Positions 18,101-25,570 of a stretch of DNA of 32,719 nt are shown here, one piece after another. The stretch is taken from the NCBI GenBank assembly GCA_002737625.1, contig NSIB01000015.1, forward strand, positions 1 through 32,719. Reading direction: 5' to 3'. Within the stretch, counting starts at the first letter, position 1. Each line of letters starts with the position of its first letter. A model generated the notes under the pieces. It was not told the origin of the DNA. It searched no databases and saw only the letters and a list, made by a program, of their open reading frames with translations. The DNA is from Flavobacteriales bacterium. Its GTDB lineage: Bacteria; Bacteroidota; Bacteroidia; NS11-12g; UBA955. The translations under genes were made by a program, and so were the position numbers.

Positions 18101-19612
18101 CTGCAGATACACGGATTTATTCCCACTAAACCAATTCACAGCATAAAAATTATAAGTAGTCGCCTCTCCAATATTGTTGGCAATCAAATTGGAACTCACA
18201 TACAAATTCTGAGGCGTCATGATGTACATACAGTAAATTTCCCCATTGCCCGAAGTATAATTATTGGTCACCCTATTTCGGTTGATTTGCCAATTCCCTC
18301 CATCATACAAATACAATCCAAAAACCTGATCCGCACCCAATAAAGAATCAATGACATTGTTTTCGATACGATTCCATGTCCAAACAGAATTAACACATGT
18401 CAAAAAGTTCATCCCATACAACCCATTCGCCTTGCCATTATTTCCCACTACAACTTTTCGAATGGTATTATTGCTCACATCCAAATCATTGGATGTCAAA
18501 AAATTCATCACATAGGTATACGAATTATCTGTGGCACAATTATAAACGGTATTTTTATTCACCACCATCACAGCACATTGGTCTACCTCCACCATATTTA
18601 AACTATTTAACGCCGCAATGCGCAAAATAGAATTACTTTCGATTTTAGTATTGTAGGTTCCATTACCAGTAATTCCATACAATTTCACACCCCAAAAGCG
18701 ATTGACATTGTTGGTAGTTGACGAGGCCGAGGCGCCTTTGTATGGCAAATCGTGAATCGAATTGCTAGAAACCAAATTAGAGCGACTGCTAGCAAAAGCA
18801 TCGCTCAGAAAAACCGCGTGCAACGCCGTATCGATGGCACAAGAGCTAGACGACAGCGACCTAGATATATCGTTCGATAGAACTTGTTCGCCGTTTACGT
18901 ATCGCAAATAGAAAGCGTATTTAAAGAAATTCTTAATCGTGTTGCCGGTAAAAGTGTTACCCGTACTTGTAGATTTATATACAGACGTCCCTTGTTGATC
19001 AATGATGCCATAAACCGCGCCGGGACTATTACTACCAGTAGATTGGAGCGTGCAATTCTGAATGGTATTGGAAACGCCATTGTTGCCGGTAGTTGTGGTC
19101 GACAAACTGCTCTGACTCGAAGCAAAAGCGATATACGCCGCACCCGCCTTGGTACTCGACGATATACCCGAAAGGTCAACCGTGCAGCCATTTAATAAAT
19201 TATTGTCCGCGCCGCCAGCAAATCGAACACCCAAAACTGAGCTCGCAGTTCCGGAATTTACAATACTCAAGTTTTTGATTTCGATAAAATCCGCACCATT
19301 GAACAACATCAATTCATAGGTCAAACTTCCTGAAATAGACTTACTGTTCCCATCAATCGCGATTTTTTTACTCGACGATGTTGGATTTGTCCCATTTTGA
19401 TCAAACTGAACAGCGGCTGTCACCGTTTGATTCGACATAACCGTTACCGACACATTGCCACTCACACCTGAGGTGGAAAGGGCTTTTGTAAAATCAGACC
19501 ATGCAGCAAAATTGGTTGCTCCAGTCGTGCCACCAATGGTATAAGAACCACTCAATTGCGCAAACAATCCATGCGAAATCAAACAAAAAACGAACAGTAA
19601 AAATTTTCTCAT
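15143..19612 (-). CDS. Large secreted parallel beta-helix/PKD protein with T9SS type A sorting domain
   Basis: 1,489 residues from ATG 19610-19612; the track start is a GTG eight codons earlier. Seen: signal peptide MRKFLLFVFCLISHGLFAQ; a right-handed beta-helix-like region to about residue 655 with many short Asn/Ser-rich turns (NNTIRKV, NRVTNNYTSGNG) and a closing DRGAFE motif; a CARDB-like Ig domain to about 790; then PKD-like units with WDFG or DFS cores near residues 924, 1006, 1177 and 1256; and a C-terminal Por sorting domain from about 1407 (VSVYPNPVRD, LTAGIYMLKV). Type IX secretion would export it and either anchor it to the surface or release it. No hydrolase catalytic domain is seen; adhesion or polysaccharide binding is a guess. 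Confidence 0.93.
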   Translation of the reverse strand: MRKFLLFVFCLISHGLFAQLSGSYTIGGTTGATNFAAWSDFTKALSTSGVSGNVSVTVMSNQTVTAAVQFDQNGTNPTSSSKKIAIDGNSKSISGSLTYELMLFNGADFIEIKNLSIVNSGTASSVLGVRFAGGADNNLLNGCTVDLSGISSSTKAGAAYIAFASSQSSLSTTTTGNNGVSNTIQNCTLQSTGSNSPGAVYGIIDQQGTSVYKSTSTGNTFTGNTIKNFFKYAFYLRYVNGEQVLSNDISRSLSSSSCAIDTALHAVFLSDAFASSRSNLVSSNSIHDLPYKGASASSTTNNVNRFWGVKLYGITGNGTYNTKIESNSILRIAALNSLNMVEVDQCAVMVVNKNTVYNCATDNSYTYVMNFLTSNDLDVSNNTIRKVVVGNNGKANGLYGMNFLTCVNSVWTWNRIENNVIDSLLGADQVFGLYLYDGGNWQINRNRVTNNYTSGNGEIYCMYIMTPQNLYVSSNLIANNIGEATTYNFYAVNWFSGNKSVYLQNTIYARPSTTSGHVGFGYYIEDESEVTFNGNILDMEGAANSYGFPVNIFSSATFTQVDFNTCYIKFFGSNEYWGMGQNGYTGWGNWKNSGINGPNEYFGDPKWNSVSKLDFKSNCFENQNNVPTVSGLPTDVTGAARNIGRCDRGAFESFMDLAAVKTTYTLASQVCSGYNGDLSFTVKNNYVDTAYNFYVAYSQNGKATRQKVTTKILPKDSAVISFKVPMNLSATGLTSVKMYIDIPDDKVSNDSMRFSTTVKAAPGGGVFNSSKKTQVGNNPVYIKVKPFDVTVLSVPVIYDIDPPRAYKNSDYGTSGAAKWNASVTAVTSAGKSVTGASLTAPSGSNSLELQFKTTDANLEDSMITLLLKISDITNGCDTILKRSVLINPSVNVDFSVPAKICNGDTVDFVNKSTYKSGYAENWWDFGTGNLDDTLTQVDGYFIFKKSGTFVITLRATMAPYGFVFTKKVTVTVNDIPKANFSKDNACLGSNIKLTNQTTPTSAKMYWDFGDGKGYSLNNSTVINVAYAAAGNYTVTLKADIGGCEAYSVQKVYQFEKPLAAFTKDSGRCDNEWFTFSNQSTISKGALGSSWYYNSADSNSNENNGKTRFYSPGKKSVKLVVKSEFGCKDSVTNQVTVFGAPKVNFTNTQLCSRTATVFKNITPAVAGGVPSYLWDFGDGVTSKAESPTHAWTALGKTKVVFSVNLDNGCKSLMYKELEVFLQPKAAFSNLNPCSGDQVTFINESITLSGKMTYYWDFSDNTTSTLESPKKTFVVKQTTNYNITLTAYLAGGCADSITKGVSVQELPRTCDFFAKPDYAYAYFGVNLEPMDDNSLVGGQAGIDYSWLINGVGAKTSKDVNASVSYDLQQDGFYNITLQSTVRGSGCVCSKKKQFQLNRADVRSLQNGVSVYPNPVRDVLHLEASDGSNFTSWNLYNSLGALVRSGLLTINPAGSLNQSSVDVSGLTAGIYMLKVSGGSGVYQQSIVVGSNR

Positions 19613-19618
19613 TCTAAA

Positions 19619-19626
19619 CAAAAATA
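19619..19626 (-). promoter_or_regulatory. Putative -7 box of the T9SS cargo gene, 6 nt from the ATG
   Basis: TATTTTTG on the minus strand matches TAnnTTTG and ends 6 nt before the ATG (19612). If used, the mRNA would be leaderless or almost so. Confidence 0.45.
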
Positions 19627-19707
19627 CATTGTTCACATAGCAATATAAGGAATTCTTTTAATTACAATAAGTAAATCCCAGATTTTTACTATTGGTTTGC
19701 AATTGGA

Positions 19708-20538
19708 ATGAGCAGCAACGATAGAAGCGAGCGAAGGGTTCATATTGAATTCGACTCCAAAAAATCGATTTATAATACATCGAATTTGTTTTTTATGGGC
19801 AGTTGTTTTGGTGAAGAGATTCACAAAAAAATGATAGAAATCGGACATGCCAGTTCGATTTCAAATCCCTTTGGAACAATATTTCACCCCATGCCGCTGT
19901 TGGAGAATTTAGAGCGGATTGTACTAAACAAACCTTGCATCGCCCAAGAAATCTTCACCCAAATTAACGTAGAATCCGAATCCCATCACCACCTTCAGTT
20001 CGCCTACAGATTTCATAACGCCGACAAAACTGCCCTCATAGATCATATCAATCAGGTCACCGGAGCGGCACACAAACAGCTAAATTCATCAAGTCATCTT
20101 TTTATCACCCTTGGCACCGCTTGGCATTATCAACATCTTCCCACCAATCAAATCGTTGGCAATTGCCACAAATTACCCCAAGCCCAATTCCAGAAATTCC
20201 TATCCTATCAGGCCGAAATCAAACAAGCCATTCACACCATGTGTAACCTGGTTAAAGCGCACTTGCCTAACCTACAATTAATTTTCACCATCAGCCCCGT
20301 AAAACACTTGCGCGACGGACTTGCGGAAAATTTAGCCTCAAAATCCACTCTGATTTCCGCCTTGCATGAGTGTTTGGCAGAAAATTCAAACACAGAAACA
20401 ATAGTCTATTTCCCTTCCTATGAATTCGTAACTGAAGAACTCAATGATTGGTCGTTTTTTCGGGACGACAAAATGCATCCTACGCCAGAGACAATTGATC
20501 TGGTTTTTGAGAAATTCTCTCAGGCGTATCGCAATTAA
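19708..20538 (+). CDS. GSCFA domain-containing protein
   Basis: 276 residues. Seen: the family signature near the N-terminus, FFMGSCFGEEIHKKM (about 29-43; GSCFG for the eponymous GSCFA), NPFGTIFHP, a conserved ITLGTAWHY in the middle, TISPVKHLRDG, and a C-terminal FRDDKMHPT. GSCFA proteins (PF08885) are related to SGNH-type hydrolases, with Ser in GSC and Asp/His in DDKMHP as likely catalytic residues. The substrate is unknown. It is shorter than the usual 310-330 residues. No signal peptide is seen, so it is probably cytoplasmic. It is divergent from the T9SS cargo gene and convergent with a lipoprotein gene whose stop is 13 nt away. Confidence 0.9.
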   Translation: MSSNDRSERRVHIEFDSKKSIYNTSNLFFMGSCFGEEIHKKMIEIGHASSISNPFGTIFHPMPLLENLERIVLNKPCIAQEIFTQINVESESHHHLQFAYRFHNADKTALIDHINQVTGAAHKQLNSSSHLFITLGTAWHYQHLPTNQIVGNCHKLPQAQFQKFLSYQAEIKQAIHTMCNLVKAHLPNLQLIFTISPVKHLRDGLAENLASKSTLISALHECLAENSNTETIVYFPSYEFVTEELNDWSFFRDDKMHPTPETIDLVFEKFSQAYRN

Positions 20539-20551
20539 TCGCGTGTGTCCC

Positions 20552-21175
20552 TTATTCCGGGACAAATTTGAATCTCTCGGCAATCACTTCCATCTTGGGA
20601 TGTAATGTCTGAAACCCCGGCTCTACACCCGTCAATTGCTTATCGATAAAGGCCGCATTCACAGCAGCCTCCGACAATTTCTTTTCCACTGAAGCATATT
20701 CCTTTTTAAAAATATTGAGTTTTTCCACATCCTCACCATCGCCATAAACCCCTTTTTTCAATTGCTTTTCCAACCCCTTTATTTCGTAAAACAACTCCTC
20801 GGCAATCAACACCGTATGGGTATAGTTCTCAGAAATCTCTCTGTAAACTCGATAAACAGCCTCGTATCGAATCGCATCTGATTTCTCCACCTCCGTTAAC
20901 TTGCTTCCATCCTCGAATTTTAAATTTTTTAGGAACCATTTCATATAATTCTGTCGGTCCTTAATTACATCTAACTTGAACCTGAATTTGGAAGTCACCG
21001 CTTTGTGTTTTGACCACATCGAATCAGACATCGCATTCATTTGACCCAATTTGGTATCCGAATTTCCATCCTCCGAACTACATGCGATGATAAAAACCAT
21101 GCTCAAACCCAAGCAAATGCGAAATAATTTTAGACCTTTGCAGTAAAGGAAACCAAAAGGATGTCTCAAATTCAT
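20552..21175 (-). CDS. Predicted lipoprotein, helical, unknown function
   Basis: 207 residues from ATG 21173-21175; the track start nine codons upstream lies further inside chrA. Seen: hydrophobic signal about 17-30 with lipobox FIIAC, Cys at about residue 32, then SSEDGNSD. The rest is almost all helix, strongly charged, with a likely coiled coil at about 130-190 (AEELFYEIKGLEKQLKKG, KKEYASVEKKL). I recognise no family. The 5' end overlaps the divergent chrA by 15 nt, and its putative promoter lies within chrA codons. The start is less certain because that promoter box ends 4 nt before the ATG. Confidence 0.72.
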   Translation of the reverse strand: MNLRHPFGFLYCKGLKLFRICLGLSMVFIIACSSEDGNSDTKLGQMNAMSDSMWSKHKAVTSKFRFKLDVIKDRQNYMKWFLKNLKFEDGSKLTEVEKSDAIRYEAVYRVYREISENYTHTVLIAEELFYEIKGLEKQLKKGVYGDGEDVEKLNIFKKEYASVEKKLSEAAVNAAFIDKQLTGVEPGFQTLHPKMEVIAERFKFVPE

Positions 21176-22408
21176 ACTACAAAGATAGCAAAGGCGAGAC
21201 AAATCAAATTCCTGCGGACCGTTTTTTGGTTGGGCCTAACCGCTTTTGGAGGGCCTCAAATGCACATTCCGCAGTTTAAACGAAGACTAGTAGACAAGCA
21301 CCGTTTCTTTACACTCGACACCTTAACCGAAGTCAATGCGTTTTGCAGCATTTTGCCTGGCCCTTCCACTACACAAACCATCACCATTTTAGGATGGAAA
21401 CAAGGAGGGCCGATGATGGCCTTTTTGTCTCTGCTCGCTTGGGCTTTGCCCGGCGCGAGCATCATGACAATCATCGCGCTATCGCCCACATTCCTTGGCG
21501 CAAACCACTTGTTATTCATGCAGCCAATGGTGGCAGCCTTTTTAGCATTTTCCGTTTTCACCATGGTAAAGTGGATCAAAAAATCCACACTCAATTACTC
21601 GATATTTTTGGGAATTGGAATTATAGGATTCCTGCTAAATAGCCCTATCGTATTTCCTTTAGGGGTTCTTACTGCAGGCCTAATAAGTGCCAAATTTAAC
21701 CGTTACGAATTACCAGAATTGCCCAAAAAAGAACCCAAGCCGATCGTTTGGAAAAACCTTACAGCCATCGGCATTATCTTCATCATTGTTGGAGCAATTG
21801 GATTTATGCTAGGTAGAAATGAAGAATTTCTGCAACTTTCGCATCCTATCGTCCTCTTTGAAAACACCTATCGCATCGGGGCTTTGAGTTTTGGCGGGGG
21901 AACCACCTTGGCAGCCATGAGTCACGAGCAATATGTTGTTTACCACCATCGACTTACACCTACAGAATTCAACAACGGTCTTGGATTGCTACAAGCCATG
22001 CCCGGCCCCAATTTTAACTTTATGGTATATGTGAATGCCATGGCGATGAAGTTTTATGGCTACAATGTATTCTATCAATTTTTAGGTTGCCTCATTGGAT
22101 TGATTGCGGTGTTCCTTCCCGGTACATTGCTGGTCTTTTTTGCCTATCCGATCTGGGATCGTTTACAAAGCAATCGAAAATTAAGATTTGCATTGGATGG
22201 GATTTTTGCCGCCGCCGTTGGATTCATTCTTACCGCCGCACTGGTCATCAATTCTTTTTTCTGGCAACATCTTAATCTAAAATATACCAACAGCCTGTTA
22301 GAAATTTTCGCATTTACCGCAACCCTGCTTTTGCTATCAGTAAAGAAAATCCCAACACCCTTTATCGTAATTCTAATGCTACTGGTGGGTTGGCTATTGC
22401 CAGTCTAA
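21161..22408 (+). CDS. chrA: Chromate transporter family protein (CHR, two-domain)
   Basis: 415-residue inner-membrane protein with two homologous chromate_transp domains. Seen: first domain begins FWLGLTAFGGPQMHIPQFKRRLV and has EVNAFCSILPGPSTTQTITILGW (about 55-80); second begins about 230 with IGALSFGGGTTLAAMSHE and has LLQAMPGPNFNFMVY (about 271-285). The FGGP/FGGG and PGP motifs are hallmarks of ChrA, which exports chromate in resistant bacteria; many homologues have unknown substrates. About ten to twelve hydrophobic segments. The next in-frame ATG lies downstream within the conserved core, so 21161 is kept. No chromate regulator (ChrB) or reductase is nearby, so the substrate is unproven. 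Confidence 0.93.
   Translation: MSQIHTTKIAKARQIKFLRTVFWLGLTAFGGPQMHIPQFKRRLVDKHRFFTLDTLTEVNAFCSILPGPSTTQTITILGWKQGGPMMAFLSLLAWALPGASIMTIIALSPTFLGANHLLFMQPMVAAFLAFSVFTMVKWIKKSTLNYSIFLGIGIIGFLLNSPIVFPLGVLTAGLISAKFNRYELPELPKKEPKPIVWKNLTAIGIIFIIVGAIGFMLGRNEEFLQLSHPIVLFENTYRIGALSFGGGTTLAAMSHEQYVVYHHRLTPTEFNNGLGLLQAMPGPNFNFMVYVNAMAMKFYGYNVFYQFLGCLIGLIAVFLPGTLLVFFAYPIWDRLQSNRKLRFALDGIFAAAVGFILTAALVINSFFWQHLNLKYTNSLLEIFAFTATLLLLSVKKIPTPFIVILMLLVGWLLPV
21180..21187 (-). promoter_or_regulatory. Putative -7 box of the lipoprotein gene, inside chrA
   Basis: TATCTTTG on the minus strand matches TAnnTTTG exactly and ends 4 nt before ATG 21175. It is embedded in the first codons of the opposite-strand chrA, so the two genes may interfere transcriptionally. 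Confidence 0.5.
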
Positions 22409-22428
22409 CACTACGGACATTTTTTAAT

Positions 22429-22436
22429 TATCTTTG
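22429..22436 (+). promoter_or_regulatory. Putative -7 box of the CarbDPP gene, 5 nt from the ATG
   Basis: TATCTTTG matches TAnnTTTG and ends 5 nt before ATG 22442, a start confirmed by the signal peptide. Predicts a leaderless or near-leaderless mRNA. Confidence 0.5.
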
Positions 22437-22441
22437 AAATT

Positions 22442-23116
22442 ATGAGAAAAACTTTACTCGCTGCTGTTTTGTTGGTGTTGTTTGGAAATATTTCCAAATT
22501 ACAGGCACAACCGGGCAAAGAAAGCAATCCATATATTTTATTTACGGGCTTGGTCCTTACATCAGATAGCCTTCAGGCCATTCCCTATGTTACCATCAAA
22601 ACCCGAAAGCGCGGAATGATTGGATATACCGATGTTTATGGGTATTTCGAAGTCGTCGTAAAAAAAGGTGATACAATTTACTTTACGCAAGTTGAACAGA
22701 TCCCTTCCTACAGCATCGTGCCAGACACTCTTACGGCAAGTAAATACTCCGTTGTGAAATTAATGGTTCAAGACACAATCAGCATGGATGCTATATTTAT
22801 TCATGCGATGCCACTCAAATCATTATTCAACAATGAATTTGTTCATAGCGCCATTCCCGATGATGCCTATGAAAGAGCAAGGAAGAATCTAGAAAACGAA
22901 GCGATGAAAGACGAATATCGACTGAGGCCGGCCGATGCCAATGCAAGTCAGCTGTATTTAGCCCAATCGCGTGTGAATAGAATGTATTATTACGGGCAAA
23001 CCCCACCACAAAATTATTTAAGTCCATCGGCTTGGATACAATTTTTTGATGCCTGGAAACGCGGCGATTACAAAAAGAAGCCCCAACGCAAAAGCCTCTA
23101 CATTACTCCGTATTGA
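22442..23116 (+). CDS. Secreted carboxypeptidase-regulatory-like domain protein
   Basis: 224 residues. Seen: signal peptide MRKTLLAAVLLVLFGNISKLQAQ, cleaved after about residue 22. Residues about 32-120 form a CarbDPP/Ig-like barrel (LFTGLVLTSDSLQAIPYVTIKTRKRG, TDVYGYFEVVVKKGDTIYFT), a fold that in TonB-dependent transporters precedes the plug but here stands alone. The C-terminal half is helical and charged, with PPQNYLSPSAWIQFFDAWKRGDYKKK resembling a recurring motif in small Bacteroidota periplasmic proteins. No enzyme motif is seen. Function unknown. It is convergent with moaCB, with a 10-nt gap between stops. Confidence 0.82.
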   Translation: MRKTLLAAVLLVLFGNISKLQAQPGKESNPYILFTGLVLTSDSLQAIPYVTIKTRKRGMIGYTDVYGYFEVVVKKGDTIYFTQVEQIPSYSIVPDTLTASKYSVVKLMVQDTISMDAIFIHAMPLKSLFNNEFVHSAIPDDAYERARKNLENEAMKDEYRLRPADANASQLYLAQSRVNRMYYYGQTPPQNYLSPSAWIQFFDAWKRGDYKKKPQRKSLYITPY

Positions 23117-23126
23117 GGTAATTCAA

Positions 23127-24044
23127 TCAATGCTTTTGTCCGTCTTTCACAGCAAAGACGTGCATAACCGATGGAAACAATGCGTCCATGGTCTCCATAG
23201 CGCCCTTGGTGGACCCCGGCATCGTAATTACCAAAGTTTCATTCACCATTCCAGCCACACCGCGCGACAGCATCGCAAAAGGCATTCTTTCCTGGCCATA
23301 CCTTCTCGCTGTCTCCATAATCCCATCAATTTCACGTGTTAACAAAGGCCGAATGGCTTCCGGCGTTACATCGCGATGCGATAACCCAGTCCCACCCACA
23401 AACAACATCAAATCCACTTCCGATCCATACGCATGAATGGCTTGCTGAATGGCCTCTAATTGATCCGGGAGCGTTACAATTGGCATTACTTGCATTCCCA
23501 TCGATACCAAACGAGCATGGACTTGAACACCCGCTTTGTCTTCGGCCAATCCTTGAGAAACCGAATCGCTGCAAACAACAACCATCACTTTTCTCTCGTG
23601 AATAATTTTCTCCAACGACATTTTCATCGCATCTGATTTCCCACCCTTCTTAGAAATCAAACGAATGTTAGAAATTTCAATTCCTTTATCGATGGGTTTT
23701 AGCATATCATAAAGCGTTAGCGCCACCACTGATGCCCCATGCATTGCCTCAACCTCAACCCCCGTTTTATATACCGTATGAACCTCCACAGAGATTCGGA
23801 TTTCTAATTCAGTCAATTCATAACTCACCTGAGTAAATTCCACCGGCAAGGGATGACAATCGGGAATCACATCACTGGTTTTTTTCACCGCAAACAACCC
23901 CGCCACACGTGCAAATTCCAACACATCGCCCTTGGGAACCGTTCGCTGAATCACCGCTTTCATGGTGGACTCCTTTGACACTTTCAACACGGCTTGGGCC
24001 ACCGCCTTCCGCAAACTATTGGATTTATGAGTTATTTGAATCAT
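23127..24044 (-). CDS. moaCB: Bifunctional MoaC-MoaB molybdenum cofactor protein
   Basis: 305-residue fusion. Residues about 1-143 are MoaC, which with MoaA makes cyclic pyranopterin monophosphate: seen KKTSDVIPDCHPL (54-66), EAMHGASVVALTLYDMLK with the catalytic-type Asp113, and ISKKGGKSD. The N-terminal extension of stand-alone MoaC is missing. Residues about 150-305 are MoaB/Mog-like, adenylating molybdopterin before Mo insertion: seen VVVCSDSVSQG, LFVGGTGLSHRDVTPEAI and MLSRGVAGMVNETLVITMPGS. It is the last gene of the Moco operon, overlapping moaE by ATGA. Such fusions are known from Bacteroidota. Both halves look intact. Confidence 0.94.
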   Translation of the reverse strand: MIQITHKSNSLRKAVAQAVLKVSKESTMKAVIQRTVPKGDVLEFARVAGLFAVKKTSDVIPDCHPLPVEFTQVSYELTELEIRISVEVHTVYKTGVEVEAMHGASVVALTLYDMLKPIDKGIEISNIRLISKKGGKSDAMKMSLEKIIHERKVMVVVCSDSVSQGLAEDKAGVQVHARLVSMGMQVMPIVTLPDQLEAIQQAIHAYGSEVDLMLFVGGTGLSHRDVTPEAIRPLLTREIDGIMETARRYGQERMPFAMLSRGVAGMVNETLVITMPGSTKGAMETMDALFPSVMHVFAVKDGQKH

Positions 24045-24487
24045 CCTCTATTTTCTTTCCATTGATACTGATCACCGGCAAAAATTTCCTTGCCCCAAAT
24101 CGGCAATTCCTTTTTGATGCGCTCCACCACTTCCTCGCAAGCGTCGATTGCCTCTTTTCGATGCACAGCCGAAGCAAACACAAACAAACAAATCTCCCCC
24201 GCCTTCACCACACCCAAACTATGAGTTATGTGCAAACAAGTTAATGGGTATTTTGCAAAAATCGCCTCGCGAATTTCATGCATTGTAGAAAGTGCCATTT
24301 CCTGATGCGCGGTATATTCAATGGCTGATACTTTAGCCGCTTCCACCGAATCCGCCCTCACCTGTCCCATAAAAATACTATGGGCACCAATGTTTGTCTT
24401 CTTCTGATGATGTGCGATATCCTCCCCAATTTTTACTGGCGATATGGGTCCTTCAACAAAGATATTTTTGGGTTTTTTATCAGACAT
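24041..24487 (-). CDS. moaE: Molybdopterin synthase catalytic subunit MoaE
   Basis: 148 residues. The large subunit of molybdopterin synthase, which inserts the dithiolene sulfurs carried on MoaD into cPMP. Seen: GAHSIFMGQVRADS, the substrate motif FASAVHRKEAIDACEEVVERIK, and the active-site region ELPIWGKEIF containing the conserved Lys. Length is typical. It lies 17 nt after moeB and overlaps moaCB by 4 nt. Confidence 0.96.
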   Translation of the reverse strand: MSDKKPKNIFVEGPISPVKIGEDIAHHQKKTNIGAHSIFMGQVRADSVEAAKVSAIEYTAHQEMALSTMHEIREAIFAKYPLTCLHITHSLGVVKAGEICLFVFASAVHRKEAIDACEEVVERIKKELPIWGKEIFAGDQYQWKENRG

Positions 24488-24504
24488 TTCTTAGGGTAAA
24501 GTTA

Positions 24505-25308
24505 CTACTTTCGATCAGAATTATTGACCAACTGAAATTTCACAATGCTGTGATCGATCGCATTGTACGTGAGCATTTGATTTGCCAAAAGTCCGTGTAA
24601 ACCCAAAATCCATTTCAAAACTTCCATCGCTTGGAACGACCCAATTATGCCTGCCAATGCACCCAAAACCCCAGCTTCGGCACAATTTTGAATTTCCCCC
24701 TCACCCGGTGGCTTGGAAAAAACATCTCTATAATTCAAAGAACGAAGCGCAGAGTGCTGCGAGAATTCTGGCGTTGTAATGTTGTGATTCTCAACCTCCG
24801 GAGTTGTCGTAACCGCATTAAACACCGCAACCTGACCTTCAAACTTTGCAATGGACCCATACACCCAAGGTTTGTTTGCCGAAGCACAAGCATCGTTGAT
24901 CAGATAACGAGCTGCAAAATTATCGGTACAATCCACTACGATATCCGCCAAAGCCAAGTAAGCAGTTGCGTTTTCCGCAGATAACATTTCCGTATAAACC
25001 TCCACAATTATTTGCGGATTTTGTTTTTGAATCCACTCCTTAGCCACCTCAACCTTAAACCGGCCAATATCGTTTTGAGTATACAGTATTTGTCGTTGCA
25101 AGTTACTCAAAGACACCCGATCTGCATCCACCAACAAGAAATTCCCCACCCCTGCAGCCGCTAGGTATTGAACCACCGGACAACCCAATCCGCCGAGGCC
25201 AACGATCGTTACACGGGCAGCGCGCAAAGCGCGCTGCCCGCCCATCCCAACCGCACGCAACGACAACTGACGTTGGTATCTATCCAAAAAATCGGGTTCC
25301 ATGTCCAT
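24505..25308 (-). CDS. moeB: MoeB/ThiF-family adenylyltransferase, zinc-less form
   Basis: 267 residues. It should activate the MoaD C-terminal glycine as an acyl-adenylate for sulfur transfer. Seen: nucleotide motif IVGLGGLGCPV (35-45), LVDADRVSLSNLQRQ (59-73), DCTDN (127-131), and the loop cysteine NCAEAGVLG (Cys209). Odd: both zinc-binding CxxC pairs of classical MoeB are missing; the first reads NYRD (192-195) and the C-terminus stops before the second. About 20 extra residues (NAVTTTPEVENHNITTPEFS) precede it. There is no rhodanese domain, so the sulfur donor is separate. A perfect 12-bp hairpin lies in its 5' region (25214-25240). Position next to moaD supports MoeB over ThiF. Confidence 0.9.
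   Translation of the reverse strand: MDMEPDFLDRYQRQLSLRAVGMGGQRALRAARVTIVGLGGLGCPVVQYLAAAGVGNFLLVDADRVSLSNLQRQILYTQNDIGRFKVEVAKEWIQKQNPQIIVEVYTEMLSAENATAYLALADIVVDCTDNFAARYLINDACASANKPWVYGSIAKFEGQVAVFNAVTTTPEVENHNITTPEFSQHSALRSLNYRDVFSKPPGEGEIQNCAEAGVLGALAGIIGSFQAMEVLKWILGLHGLLANQMLTYNAIDHSIVKFQLVNNSDRK
25214..25240. repeat. Perfect 12-bp inverted repeat within moeB
   Basis: Arms CGGGCAGCGCGC and GCGCGCTGCCCG flank a 3-nt loop AAA without mismatch. It lies in codons for GQRALRAAR, at a site where related proteins have the same number of residues, so no peptide appears inserted. Much more GC-rich than its surroundings. Confidence 0.8.
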
Positions 25309-25324
25309 CCTTCTAATCTCTACG

Positions 25325-25570
25325 TCAACCCCCAGAAAACGGTGGCATCAAAGCAACATTGTCGCCCGATCCAACCTCAAATTCCCCTTCAACAAATCGC
25401 TCGTTCACCGCAATCCGAAACGTTTTCCCCTCCAATGCAGGATATCGTGCCAACAGTAACTCCTTCAACTCGGTCACCGAAACAGCCTGCTGCGGAATCG
25501 CAAATCCCAACGCATCGCTCCCCGTGATATCCTTTAGTCCGCCATAACTCATCAATCGAATCTCCATCAT
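25325..25570 (-). CDS. moaD: Molybdopterin synthase sulfur carrier subunit MoaD
   Basis: 81-residue ubiquitin-like protein ending in the essential Gly-Gly (PPFSGG) that is adenylated by MoeB and thiocarboxylated. Seen: an N-terminal beta strand EIRLMSYGGLKDITG, a helix VTELKELLLARYP, the strand TFRIAVNERFV, and GDNVALMPPFSGG. The start overlaps the tauE stop by ATGA (a second ATG follows directly). moeB begins 16 nt downstream. Confidence 0.95.
   Translation of the reverse strand: MMEIRLMSYGGLKDITGSDALGFAIPQQAVSVTELKELLLARYPALEGKTFRIAVNERFVEGEFEVGSGDNVALMPPFSGG

Noticed and set aside
20546-20564. Short hairpin TGTCCC/GGGACA between GSCFA and lipoprotein genes
   Set aside because: Only a 6-bp stem with a 7-nt loop, overlapping coding sequence and lacking a T-run; too weak to call a terminator.
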